DNA of 64,000 nucleotides, taken from Lachnospiraceae bacterium. GTDB taxonomy: Bacteria; Bacillota; Clostridia; Lachnospirales; Lachnospiraceae. Both the position numbers and the translations under genes were made by a program. Each line of letters opens with the position of its first letter. Position 1 is the stretch's first letter. Below are positions 42,221 to 51,230 of this stretch, in pieces. The notes beneath the pieces were generated by a model. That model saw only the letters and a list, made by a program, of their open reading frames with translations. It was not told where the DNA came from and searched no databases. The DNA is taken from the NCBI GenBank assembly GCA_022791755.1, contig JAAVZR010000043.1, forward strand, positions 160,930 through 224,929, written 5' to 3'.

Positions 42221-43267
42221 TCATTCTCCGTAAAGCTTTATCCTCATTTTTTCAAGTTCGGGCAACTGTCCCATATCCATCCAGTCATTTTCACTTACCG
42301 GGAATACAGCAACCCTTTTCCCTTTCTGTCTTTCCCTCTCCACAATATCAGGAAATCCAATCGGAACATCATCGATGATATCGTCTATAACTTCTGGTTC
42401 GACAATATAAATTCCTGTATTTGTCAAGAACGACATCAAAGGCTTTTCGCGCATGCTTTCTATAATGCCATTCTCACCCATCTCAACGACACCATAAGGT
42501 ATATTGAGATTTTTATAGGCACAAATCATAGTTATGACGTTTCCATTCTCCTTATGAAATTTCAACATACTCTCATAATTTGCTGTTAACAATGCGTCAC
42601 AATTTGCAAAGAAAAAAGTATTTTTAAGCTTTCCCCGAAGAAGGCTCAGCCCTCCGCCTGTTCCCAACGGCTTTTCTTCATCGTACCAGGTAATATTGTA
42701 ATAATTATCATTATCAGCAAAATATGCTTTCATCAGATCACGCTTATAATTTACAATAACATGAAACTCATTACAGCTATAGGTCTGATATTCCTTCATG
42801 ATATGTTCTATAATAGGAAGATCCCCAACAGGAATCAGCGGCTTTGGCAGAACCCTTGTAAAAGGATCCAGTCGCGTCCCTTTCCCCCCTGCATTGATAA
42901 CAACCGGAACATTAATTGGATTGTGCTGTCTCTTAAAAACGCCTGACTCACCGCCATACAAGTCAACCACAACGCCATTCTTGTCCAATACCGGAATTAC
43001 GATAAAATTTTTTTTATGATATAAATGCCTGGCTTCTTCAAGTGTACTGGCGAATCGCGGGTTCTTATTGGCCGCATCGAGGACTACGCCAGACATCTTC
43101 CCGCCCGAAAGAAGAAAACGCCTTATGTCACCATCTGTAATGCAGCCAACCAACTTTTGCTCTGCATTCGTAATGAACAAAATCCCGGACTGATTATGGT
43201 CAATCTTTTGCATTGCTTCCGAAACGGTTAATACTTCTCGACCGGTAAATTTTTCAATATTATCCAT
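42221..43267 (-). CDS. ptmE: CBS-domain sugar nucleotidyltransferase (PtmE-like, GDP-GlcN type)
   Basis: 348 residues. Two CBS motifs (about 1-115) precede a sugar-phosphate nucleotidyltransferase domain starting VPVVINAGGKGTRLDPFTRVLPKPLIPVGDLPIIEHIM, the G-x-G-T-R-x-x-P-x-T...KP signature. This CBS + NTP-transferase layout is that of Campylobacter PtmE, which makes GDP-glucosamine for the legionaminate route. Here it lies between LegC and LegH homologues, supporting that role. Start overlaps the legC 3' end by eight bases. Confidence 0.82.
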   Translation of the reverse strand: MDNIEKFTGREVLTVSEAMQKIDHNQSGILFITNAEQKLVGCITDGDIRRFLLSGGKMSGVVLDAANKNPRFASTLEEARHLYHKKNFIVIPVLDKNGVVVDLYGGESGVFKRQHNPINVPVVINAGGKGTRLDPFTRVLPKPLIPVGDLPIIEHIMKEYQTYSCNEFHVIVNYKRDLMKAYFADNDNYYNITWYDEEKPLGTGGGLSLLRGKLKNTFFFANCDALLTANYESMLKFHKENGNVITMICAYKNLNIPYGVVEMGENGIIESMREKPLMSFLTNTGIYIVEPEVIDDIIDDVPIGFPDIVERERQKGKRVAVFPVSENDWMDMGQLPELEKMRIKLYGE

Positions 43268-44438
43268 CTGCCAGTGACCTAAGCAATCGCTTCACCTCTT
43301 CAGCCACATACTTTATTTCTTCTTCCGTAATTTGCGTAGTGGAAGGAATATTCAAAATGCGGCTTGCATAATAAGGCGCTTTCTCCAGTTTATAGATTTC
43401 TTCATCCTCATAAGGTTTCTGCTCATTGATCAAACCCCAGATGGCGCGTGTTTCAATGCCTCTGTCATGGAGAGCAAGGATAATCTCCCTCATAGATGTG
43501 GTGATGCAAGAGCGTTTTATTTTAATTGAATAAAACCATTTATTGGAGCTCGTCCCCTCACGAAACGGCATCAGGGTTCCATAATCAAAACCATCAAATA
43601 AATTCTTGTACCGCTCATAGTTTTGTTGCTTTCGCCGGATGAATTCCGGAAGTTCTTCCATCTGCGCCACGCCGAGGGCTGCTTGAAGATTTGTCATCCG
43701 ATAGTTATACCCAATCTCATCATGAATATAGTAGTGAGGATCGGTCTTTGCCTGAGTTGAAAGAAAACGAAGATGATCAACTACCGCAGGATCATTAGCA
43801 GTTACAGCTCCACCGCCGCCAGTTGTGATAATCTTATTGCCATTGAAGCTGTAGCATCCGAAATCGCCAATGGTGCCGGCATATTTATCCTGATACTTTC
43901 CCCGCGTATATTTTGTGCCCAGAGCCTCTGTCGCATCCTCGATAACCTTCAGATTATATTGTTCAGCAATATCCATGATAGATTCCATATCTGCCATATT
44001 GCCAAAAACATGAACAACCACAATAGCTTTCACGATAACACCATTATGCTTCAGAGCTACTCCATCCCACCTGCACTTTTCTTCACAAAAGCTTTTCAAC
44101 TTGATGGGATCCATGCAGAAGCTATCGTCGCAGTCCATAAACACAGGTGTAGCAAACTGATATTTTACAGGGTTTATTGCCGCAATGAAGGTTAATGATG
44201 GAACGATAACTATATCGCCAGGTCCTACCCCGGCCTCAATCAGGGAAAGATGAAGCGCGCAGGTGCCACTCTGGCAAACCGCCACATTCTTAACATTAAG
44301 AAATACCGCTAATTCCTTTTCTAGTTTTGATACATATCCACCCACGGTTGACACATAAGTTGAGGCAATCGCATCTACAACATACTTTTTTTCATTTCCC
44401 TCAAAATTGGGAATCGACAGAGGAATAAACTTGCCCAT
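43260..44438 (-). CDS. legC: PLP-dependent sugar aminotransferase (LegC type, DegT/DnrJ/EryC1)
   Basis: 392 residues beginning MGKFIPLSIPNFEGNEKKYVVDAIASTYVSTVGGYVSKLEKEL, the N-terminal pattern of LegC, which aminates the 4-keto sugar. PLP contacts: AVCQSGTCALHLSL, VHVFGN, DATEALGTKY, and the Schiff-base lysine in FGCYSFNGNKIITTGGGG. It is followed by ptmE. A general DegT enzyme acting on another 4-keto sugar is the alternative, but the context is strongly legionaminate. Confidence 0.87.
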   Translation of the reverse strand: MGKFIPLSIPNFEGNEKKYVVDAIASTYVSTVGGYVSKLEKELAVFLNVKNVAVCQSGTCALHLSLIEAGVGPGDIVIVPSLTFIAAINPVKYQFATPVFMDCDDSFCMDPIKLKSFCEEKCRWDGVALKHNGVIVKAIVVVHVFGNMADMESIMDIAEQYNLKVIEDATEALGTKYTRGKYQDKYAGTIGDFGCYSFNGNKIITTGGGGAVTANDPAVVDHLRFLSTQAKTDPHYYIHDEIGYNYRMTNLQAALGVAQMEELPEFIRRKQQNYERYKNLFDGFDYGTLMPFREGTSSNKWFYSIKIKRSCITTSMREIILALHDRGIETRAIWGLINEQKPYEDEEIYKLEKAPYYASRILNIPSTTQITEEEIKYVAEEVKRLLRSLADG

Positions 44439-44477
44439 CTTTGCTACCCTTTCTTCTTTTACTGCCCTATAGCAATT

Positions 44478-45686
44478 TTACATTTTGCTGTCAAGAGATT
44501 TACCAGCTTCGATATGCCGGAAGTTAGGCAGATACTCTTTCATTATGGCGACAACTTCTTCTTTTGTGGTCTGCTCTTTGTTAAAAACCGCATTCAGCTT
44601 CCTGAAAAGAGTAATTACTTTTTCTTTGTCCGGTATCTTTTTACCTGTAATAATACCTAACGACGCAAATCTGCCCATATCGGTTGTCTCTGTGTCCGTC
44701 ACAAATTCTTCAAAAGGTTTCTCACCTGAAGTGTCAGATTCAGAATAATAGACCGGATAAAGGTTGCTTCCGTTCTTCAATTCCTCCCCCCTGTCAATCG
44801 CCTCCTCGTCGGAACTACACTCCAGAACTTCATATCCATGAGCCTTCAACAGCTCTGTTCCAATTGCGTCAAATGTCATCATCTGCGCCTTGGCAAGCTT
44901 AGGGAAAAATATAGCTCTGTTCTCTCCCAGGATGCAGGAAAGCAGGCAAATCTGTCCTGATTCCTCCGGTGAAACAAAGTACCTGCGAACATCAGACGGT
45001 GCGGACAAGGGCTGTAGCTTTTGAATGCGCGTCAGGAATCCGGCAGGAAGCGAACCATTGGAGAAGGCTACATTAGCGAAACGAGCCGTCTTCACAGGAA
45101 ACTTATCAGAATAAGAGAAAATCACATCTTCCATGATCCTCTTGCTTGCTCCCATAATATTCACCGGGTTAGCTGCCTTGTCTGTGGACACGCAGAAGTA
45201 CTCCTCCGGGGGAAACTCCGATAGAAGGTCCAGCAACCTTTTGGCATGAAGAACATTATTCTGAAGCAGAGCCTCTACCGAATAGATATCCTTCTCAGAT
45301 CGAACATGCTTGTGCGCCGAGAAGTTTCCCACGATATCAAACCCACCACGATTGCGGAACATCTTCTCGAACACAGGAGAAGCAAAGTCCATCGGGTAAG
45401 GAATATAATTCTCGGGAATATACATACCCTTTGTGGAACGCAAATCCCTTGTAAGCTCCGCCAGCCCATTCTCGTTCGTATCAACCACTACCAGTACAGC
45501 CGGTCTAAATGGAAGGACAGCCTTGATGAAAGAAGATCCAATGGACCCTGCACCGCCAATTACCAGAACAGACCGTCCTGCAATCTTATCACTAAGAATA
45601 TTCCTGTTAGCTTCAATATCCGAACAGAACATAGAAGAAGAACGTTTTGTGACATATTGATTTATAAACTGATCTAATCTGAACAT
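44478..45686 (-). CDS. legB: Nucleotide-sugar 4,6-dehydratase (LegB-type SDR, long form)
   Basis: 402 residues, start at ATG 45686 (MFRLDQFINQYV). Rossmann motif VLVIGGAGSIGSSFIKAV, then NFSAHKHVRSEKDIYSVEALLQNN, CVSTDKAANPVNIMGASKRIMEDV with the catalytic Ser/Met/Lys region, and a FlaA1/CapD-like C-terminal part including PKLAKAQMMTFDAIGTELLKAHGYEVLEC. It would make the 4-keto-6-deoxy sugar that LegC aminates. It is longer than short LegB proteins I know, so donor (GDP- or UDP-) specificity is uncertain. Confidence 0.8.
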   Translation of the reverse strand: MFRLDQFINQYVTKRSSSMFCSDIEANRNILSDKIAGRSVLVIGGAGSIGSSFIKAVLPFRPAVLVVVDTNENGLAELTRDLRSTKGMYIPENYIPYPMDFASPVFEKMFRNRGGFDIVGNFSAHKHVRSEKDIYSVEALLQNNVLHAKRLLDLLSEFPPEEYFCVSTDKAANPVNIMGASKRIMEDVIFSYSDKFPVKTARFANVAFSNGSLPAGFLTRIQKLQPLSAPSDVRRYFVSPEESGQICLLSCILGENRAIFFPKLAKAQMMTFDAIGTELLKAHGYEVLECSSDEEAIDRGEELKNGSNLYPVYYSESDTSGEKPFEEFVTDTETTDMGRFASLGIITGKKIPDKEKVITLFRKLNAVFNKEQTTKEEVVAIMKEYLPNFRHIEAGKSLDSKM

Positions 45687-45688
45687 AA

Positions 45689-46804
45689 TTACTCTTCCCA
45701 CACAGGATGCTTCAACACCCATTTATCAAAATCATTTTTCTCAAAGAGCTCTCTATTATACAAGGAATCAATGATGCTCCAAAATTCTGTTTCCGTATAG
45801 CCGCAGAATTCACAAAAATCTCTTACGCACAACGGATCCAGATTTCCATCACGATCTTTTACAAGCTTCTTAGCCTCCTCCCTGGTTAAATAACCGTATC
45901 TCACCATGCGTGCAGCATAGTCTGTTGCAGAGGCATGTCCGAATTTCGGATATTTCATCCAGGAATGAACAAGGTACGCTCTGCTGTCAATCTGATCAAA
46001 GTTCTCCACATGGTGAGTTCTGTCCCATTCATGGGTAAGATCATGAAAGCCATGTTTCCTTGCAAACTCATAATTCCTGAAGCTGTTCCAGGGCATAAAG
46101 TACGAAATGTAGATTGGATCAAGTTTATCCAGTTCATATTGTTTGGGGGCTCTGGTTAAAAATAAATCCTGTACTGTCACTCCAGCACCTTCAATCAGTT
46201 CTTTCTCACTGATTCCCGTAGCTACGCCATTGCTCAACTGTTCTTTTGCAGAGTATGTTTCTTTCGCATCCGATCCTCCGTACTCATAGCTAACATTTTC
46301 ACCATAAACAAGTAATGGCGTATTAAACTTGGCTGCCATAATCAGCGGATATGTATAAATGAGACGGTCAATATACCATGTAGGCTTTCCGTATTTTTCA
46401 AACATGTACCGCATCAGCTTTTTCTGTGCTCTGATGTCCGGCTTCATACTGATGATGCCACATCCAAACTCCTCTGAAATGTTTTTCAGGTTATGCTTAC
46501 CGGCCTCCGTCATCGGAAAATTGTCTTCAACAGAGAAAAGAATCGGATTCATATGCATTACATTCTTCATAAGATGCACCTGATAATGAGAATCCTTACC
46601 TCCCGATACGGCAATGGCGCAGTCCGGCCCATCCCCATTCATCCCACGGTACTTATCACAGATCGCCTCAAATTCCTTCCAGCGTGCATCCCAGTCAATG
46701 GATTTCCGGCGTTCGTATGACTGGCAAGCCGAACAGATTCCATCCCCGTTAAAAGTAATACCGGGCCTTGTATTGGGCATCACGCATTTTTTACAGTAAA
46801 ACAT
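45689..46804 (-). CDS. N-acetyl sugar amidotransferase (PseA/WbpG/PtmG type)
   Basis: 371 residues. Two Cys pairs at the N-terminus (YCKKCVMPNTRPGITFNGDGICSACQSYE), a PP-loop ATP-pyrophosphatase motif AIAVSGGKDSHYQVHLMKN (about residue 65), then YGENVSYEYGGSD and a late RDFCEFCGYTETEFW. Members turn an N-acetyl into an acetamidino group on surface sugars, in Campylobacter on pseudaminic or legionaminic acid. So the legionaminate here may be an acetamidino derivative. No HisH/HisF-type glutaminase partner is present in this window. Confidence 0.85.
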   Translation of the reverse strand: MFYCKKCVMPNTRPGITFNGDGICSACQSYERRKSIDWDARWKEFEAICDKYRGMNGDGPDCAIAVSGGKDSHYQVHLMKNVMHMNPILFSVEDNFPMTEAGKHNLKNISEEFGCGIISMKPDIRAQKKLMRYMFEKYGKPTWYIDRLIYTYPLIMAAKFNTPLLVYGENVSYEYGGSDAKETYSAKEQLSNGVATGISEKELIEGAGVTVQDLFLTRAPKQYELDKLDPIYISYFMPWNSFRNYEFARKHGFHDLTHEWDRTHHVENFDQIDSRAYLVHSWMKYPKFGHASATDYAARMVRYGYLTREEAKKLVKDRDGNLDPLCVRDFCEFCGYTETEFWSIIDSLYNRELFEKNDFDKWVLKHPVWEE

Positions 46805-46849
46805 GCTTATTTTTCTCCTTTCGCTGTTCGGATTATTATAGTTATCTTT

Positions 46850-48340
46850 CTATTTTCTTTTTAACAGATGATACAGACTTCTCACCTTCTCATATCCCCC
46901 TCCGGGTAACTTTCTGAGAAATGAATACATTGCATTTCTACTTTTTCTCCTTAATGTTTGCACCATAGTAATTACTATCCTTCTTATCATATGTTTGTTT
47001 TCCAGATAGTCATTAATAAGAGCTATATCTTCTCTATCTTTTACCGTATTTCTATTCTTCTTAAATTGAACAAGTGTTTGCAATGAGATAATCTTAAGTC
47101 CTGCATAGTAAATGTAATTGACAGGATTAAAAACCAAATCACTCACAGAATTTCCGTAATATTCAACCTCGCCAATATGGTTTGTTATAGATTTATCGTT
47201 AAAATCCACCTCACTTTTTCCCACAAAAAGGTAATCCAGATCATCAGGTTTTCTCATCCCGTACAACCCCATAATAGAACTCGAGTCTATCAGATAGTCA
47301 TTAATATTTCCTCCCACTTCTTTGATAGATTCTCTATATTGATATATTCTCCGGTTAAGATGTACATAATAGAAAGGATTCGCTTTATTCAGAAAATCAA
47401 CCGTATTCTTATTTAAAAGCATTTGAGCTATGAACAGAGTTTCATCAGGATAATCCGTAATATGAAGAGAATGCTCATCAATCCCAAATATTGATCTCAT
47501 CTGATCTTTAATCTGCTTTACATGGACTAAACTATCTGATCGAAAAAGAAAAACTTCCAGATTTCCATTCCCACTGACTCCTTCTATCTTTGGCGCAGCT
47601 GATATAAACCGATTATCAATACTACCAACCCACTCATGACTCAGATAAATCTGTGGGATCAGATTGCTTAAACCATTCATTGACATTTCTATGACCTTAT
47701 TGTATAGCAAGTCTGCCTCATCTTTTAAGATATCAACAGCCATTTTTCTTTTTGTAGAGTCAGCTGCCGGCCACATACAGCATAGATAGAGATTATCGTT
47801 CCACTTGCACATTTCTGTTAAGGCAAACTCAATATCAGCATTACTTGCCAATCTTTTTCTGTAAAGCTCAGCTCCCATAGCCGGACTGGATACATCAAAT
47901 CGAATAATCGGAACTTTTATCCCTAAAAAAGCTGCTATCGCTGTCCTGTGTGCACCATCCATTATGATTCCGTTGCAATCAACCGGAATAACGCCCTCCT
48001 CGCGAAAGCCATTTGTTACAATATCATCAATAAGAACCTTAAATACGTTGCAATAGTCCTTGAATTTGTTTTTTGTTTCATTTCCATATTCATTAAATGT
48101 GCCCATTGTGCAGACTTCAAGATCTCTTTTATAGAACTCAATTGCAAACTCCCCTTCGCGCTGATTATAACAATAATCTGTATATATTATTTTAGATATC
48201 AAATCCAGCCTTTCCGGGACAACCAGTTCTTTTGCATCCACCCACTCAATGTTGTAATTGCCTATGGGGTCGATTTGATATATATTGCAGACAGTGGTTA
48301 ATCCGTACTCTCTTAAATCCATAGCTCCATTCTCCTCCAT
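46850..48340 (-). CDS. ParB-like domain fused to nucleotidyltransferase-like domain, unknown function
   Basis: 496 residues starting at ATG 48340 (GGGAGGAG six bases upstream). The N-terminal part carries a ParB/Srx-like signature: VIPVDCNGIIMDGAHRTAIAAFLGIKVPIIRFD, with DGAHR at 128-132. A middle segment (LEVFLFRSDSLVHVKQIKDQMRSIFGIDEHSLHITDYPDETLFIAQMLLNKNTVDFLN) and SSSIMGLYGMRKPDDLDYLFVG (about 353-373) resemble a minimal nucleotidyltransferase-like module with a G-x-R...D-x-D pattern. It ends in a basic, helical tail. Located between the amidotransferase and the flippase. I know similar uncharacterised modules from capsule/O-antigen loci, but no function. Confidence 0.7.
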   Translation of the reverse strand: MEENGAMDLREYGLTTVCNIYQIDPIGNYNIEWVDAKELVVPERLDLISKIIYTDYCYNQREGEFAIEFYKRDLEVCTMGTFNEYGNETKNKFKDYCNVFKVLIDDIVTNGFREEGVIPVDCNGIIMDGAHRTAIAAFLGIKVPIIRFDVSSPAMGAELYRKRLASNADIEFALTEMCKWNDNLYLCCMWPAADSTKRKMAVDILKDEADLLYNKVIEMSMNGLSNLIPQIYLSHEWVGSIDNRFISAAPKIEGVSGNGNLEVFLFRSDSLVHVKQIKDQMRSIFGIDEHSLHITDYPDETLFIAQMLLNKNTVDFLNKANPFYYVHLNRRIYQYRESIKEVGGNINDYLIDSSSIMGLYGMRKPDDLDYLFVGKSEVDFNDKSITNHIGEVEYYGNSVSDLVFNPVNYIYYAGLKIISLQTLVQFKKNRNTVKDREDIALINDYLENKHMIRRIVITMVQTLRRKSRNAMYSFLRKLPGGGYEKVRSLYHLLKRK

Positions 48341-48353
48341 CGTACTCCTCCCA

Positions 48354-49595
48354 TTATTCATTGCTTTGCATAAACTTTCTTTCCTTGTAGAATCCAAAAT
48401 ACATGGATACCAGGAAATATAGAAAATAACAGGCCAGAGTAGAATAGAACAAGATGTTCACACCCATACTTTCTATCGTAAACCAGTTAACAATAAACTT
48501 TGCAAATCCTAATACAGATAAACAGATTACATTAATTAGTGTATTTTTCATAAAAGACTGATATGTTATAAGTATTGATCCCCACTGTCTAAACATCTCA
48601 GCCATAGCCAAATAACAGAACATCCATCTCATGTCAATATATTGAGATGCCCCCATTATCCAATATAATTGTTTACTTAATATTACAGTTCCAAGGCAAA
48701 GTACGGTAACTACGCCAAGGAACAACATTTTCATTATCCTGACAGCAGAGTATTCCATCTTTTCCATTCTCTCAAAATAAAATCTTGGCCAATATTCCAT
48801 TATGACTCCCACGCCTATTCTTATAACATTTATAATTCTGAAACCGACAGAATAATATGTGAGAGTAAGCGGATCCATAAAATTATCTATAAGCATTTGG
48901 TCTGCTGCACCAAGAACCCATACCACAATAGCATTAAAAGACAGTGGTAAGGCATACTTAATGATTTCACTTGTCTTTACAGCAGATAAATCATCTGTTT
49001 CTGCAGTGATGCTTTTAGCCTTCCGGTTAAAAGTATACAACACAGAAACAAAAACATATGATAATCCAATCCCTATAAGCACAGTCTCGTGATTCAGTGA
49101 TTCCGTTACAACCAGCCCGCCGATGATAAAAATCGAAACGACATACTGTATTACTTTAATCCGGCCATATGTGGTAATATCCATTTTGGAACGAAAAAAG
49201 TACAGCCTTTCTCTCATCCACATGTACCCGGCAAAAAGCACATAAAACGGAGAATCAAAGAAAACAAAGACTGTTATGCTAAACAGCACAGAGGCGATAA
49301 AGAGAATCCTCCTAACCAGTTTTAGAAGATATTCCTCATTATTGATACCAATAAATCGCAAATAGGCACTGTAGGCCTCCATAGAATAAACACTGGTAAA
49401 CAGTACAAGAAGAGACTGCGTATAAGAATATTGCCCCAATAAGTCCGTAGGCATGTAATGGTTGATTAACACATTTTGAGCATACAATAACACATAAGCA
49501 ATCGCATTATTATAAAAAAACTTCCAAATAACCAAGAATTCACTACGCAAAGACTTGTTTGTCAATCTTCCTTTTAATCTGTCTAACCTGCCCAT
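48354..49595 (-). CDS. Oligosaccharide flippase (Wzx family)
   Basis: 413 residues with about 12 membrane helices. It belongs to the polysaccharide-export MATE-like fold: WKFFYNNAIAYVLLYAQNVLINHYMPTDLLGQYSYTQSLLVLF at the start, and YALPLSFNAIVVWVLGAADQMLIDNFMDPLTLTYYSVGFRIINVIRIG in the second half. It would flip the undecaprenyl-linked repeat unit across the membrane. Paired with the Wzy polymerase in the same operon. Confidence 0.86.
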   Translation of the reverse strand: MGRLDRLKGRLTNKSLRSEFLVIWKFFYNNAIAYVLLYAQNVLINHYMPTDLLGQYSYTQSLLVLFTSVYSMEAYSAYLRFIGINNEEYLLKLVRRILFIASVLFSITVFVFFDSPFYVLFAGYMWMRERLYFFRSKMDITTYGRIKVIQYVVSIFIIGGLVVTESLNHETVLIGIGLSYVFVSVLYTFNRKAKSITAETDDLSAVKTSEIIKYALPLSFNAIVVWVLGAADQMLIDNFMDPLTLTYYSVGFRIINVIRIGVGVIMEYWPRFYFERMEKMEYSAVRIMKMLFLGVVTVLCLGTVILSKQLYWIMGASQYIDMRWMFCYLAMAEMFRQWGSILITYQSFMKNTLINVICLSVLGFAKFIVNWFTIESMGVNILFYSTLACYFLYFLVSMYFGFYKERKFMQSNE

Positions 49596-49610
49596 ATCCT
49601 GTCTTATCCT

Positions 49611-51230
49611 CTATTCGTAGAACCGTGAAAAATCCATAGGCTCCTTGTTCGTTATCTTATTAAACATATCATCAAACACCGGATCTTTGTTCATTTCATC
49701 TTCGTTTGTAATCAGATATCCCCGGGGAATTGTATCTTTAATGTCCACCAAGGTCTGAGGCATCGTCCTCATAAAAAAGAAATAATGCAAATATTTAAAA
49801 AGACGATCTTTTCGCTCCTTTGTTACAACCAACTCACCTTTCACCCCACAATCAAGAAGTCTGTTGTAATCATCCACACAGGTAATATCGAAGACTACAT
49901 TTTTATCCTTAAATGGCGGACACCCACATAAAATAACAGGTACTCCCAAATAGGTAAGTTCAAGAGAAACCGTCGAACTGTATGCTATTCCAAAATTACA
50001 GTTCTCCCCCAGCGTATAACTGTTAATCTTGTTCCTGGGATCAAGAATATATACATTTTCAGGGATTACCGAATACAACTCCCGGATAATCGATTCTGTT
50101 GTTTCCCTGCCTGCATCCGTACCAATATTGACCTCCGCGGGATGGGATCTGAAGATCAATGCAACATCGCTTCGTCTTCTGAAATACTCAACTGTATAAT
50201 GTAGCCATTCTCTGTATCGCGGGAATACGGTGGAGCCGCCGGTAACCTGTCCATCCCATGGAATATTAGGAAATACTCCGATCAGCTTTTTACCTGGATC
50301 AATCCCAATCATGTCGCATATTTGCCGTCTGTCATAATGTGCTTTGTTATTTTTATTATAGTCGAATGCAACCTTTTCATCTGAAATCCTGCCTAAGCGT
50401 TCATCAAGGAATCTTTTTACTCTTCCAATCTCCTGTTCTGTCAGAATCTTTTCAGCCCATTTATTCTCAGTATCATTGAGCACGCCGGTAAGATAAGAAT
50501 CATCATATGTAAACTCAAGACCACAATGATTGTAGTTTTGACCATAGGTAATTACATATACGTTATGGGCTTTACAATATTCGACCACGGCCCCCCACGT
50601 CGAATACGTCCCATGAGAAGACATTACATACTTCGGATTTATTTTTTTGCATAGCTTATCCATTACAATCAGGGTAGAGAAAATAGTAGATAAAAATCCA
50701 CGGGTAACTCTGTCATTTTTAATTTCCGGTTCAGCAATCAGATAGAATCGCTGCAATGCCGAATAAAGAATTTTTTCAATGTCAACGTCTAAAAAAACGC
50801 GAAGTCCCTTATTAAAGTAGTCCTCAACGCTACTGTTAACAAGCCTTACATCTTTAGAATCGATATAATCTTTATAAGGGCAGTCAACACCGCCAAACGC
50901 ACTTATAAAATTTTCCTGCTGCGCCTGACACTGAATACAGCGAATGCCTCTGTGTTTTAACTCAACAGGATTCGCGTCACAATATTTAAGATAATTCCCA
51001 CATCTAAGAATATAAGGCGTATAGCCATTTATCGCTGCTTTTCTTGTATAAAGTCCCTCAAACAGATGGCCATAAGCACCTCCAATGATAGTTATAAGAA
51101 TGTTTCCCTTTGATTCTGTATTTTCCTTATCTAAATCTATACTACGCACAATCTTGGCATATTTTTTATATGGATCGTAACGCTTTGAATACGCTTTTAT
51201 AATCTCATTAATTAATGTAACTGTACTCAT
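49611..51230 (-). CDS. Capsule-type glycosyltransferase, GT-B fold (probable)
   Basis: 539 residues, no membrane helix. N-terminal ILITIIGGAYGHLFEGLYTRKAAINGYTPYILRCGNYLKYC, a central YVMSSHGTYSTWGAVVEYCKAHNVYVITYGQ, then IGVFPNIPWDG, VALIFRSHPAEVN, ILDPRNKINSYTLGENCNFGIAYSSTVSLELTYLGVPVILCGCPPF. The last resembles the nucleotide-sugar site of capsule polysaccharide (CapA/KpsS-like and CDP-glycerol-type) transferases. Donor and acceptor unknown. Overlaps wzy by four bases. Confidence 0.7.
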   Translation of the reverse strand: MSTVTLINEIIKAYSKRYDPYKKYAKIVRSIDLDKENTESKGNILITIIGGAYGHLFEGLYTRKAAINGYTPYILRCGNYLKYCDANPVELKHRGIRCIQCQAQQENFISAFGGVDCPYKDYIDSKDVRLVNSSVEDYFNKGLRVFLDVDIEKILYSALQRFYLIAEPEIKNDRVTRGFLSTIFSTLIVMDKLCKKINPKYVMSSHGTYSTWGAVVEYCKAHNVYVITYGQNYNHCGLEFTYDDSYLTGVLNDTENKWAEKILTEQEIGRVKRFLDERLGRISDEKVAFDYNKNNKAHYDRRQICDMIGIDPGKKLIGVFPNIPWDGQVTGGSTVFPRYREWLHYTVEYFRRRSDVALIFRSHPAEVNIGTDAGRETTESIIRELYSVIPENVYILDPRNKINSYTLGENCNFGIAYSSTVSLELTYLGVPVILCGCPPFKDKNVVFDITCVDDYNRLLDCGVKGELVVTKERKDRLFKYLHYFFFMRTMPQTLVDIKDTIPRGYLITNEDEMNKDPVFDDMFNKITNKEPMDFSRFYE

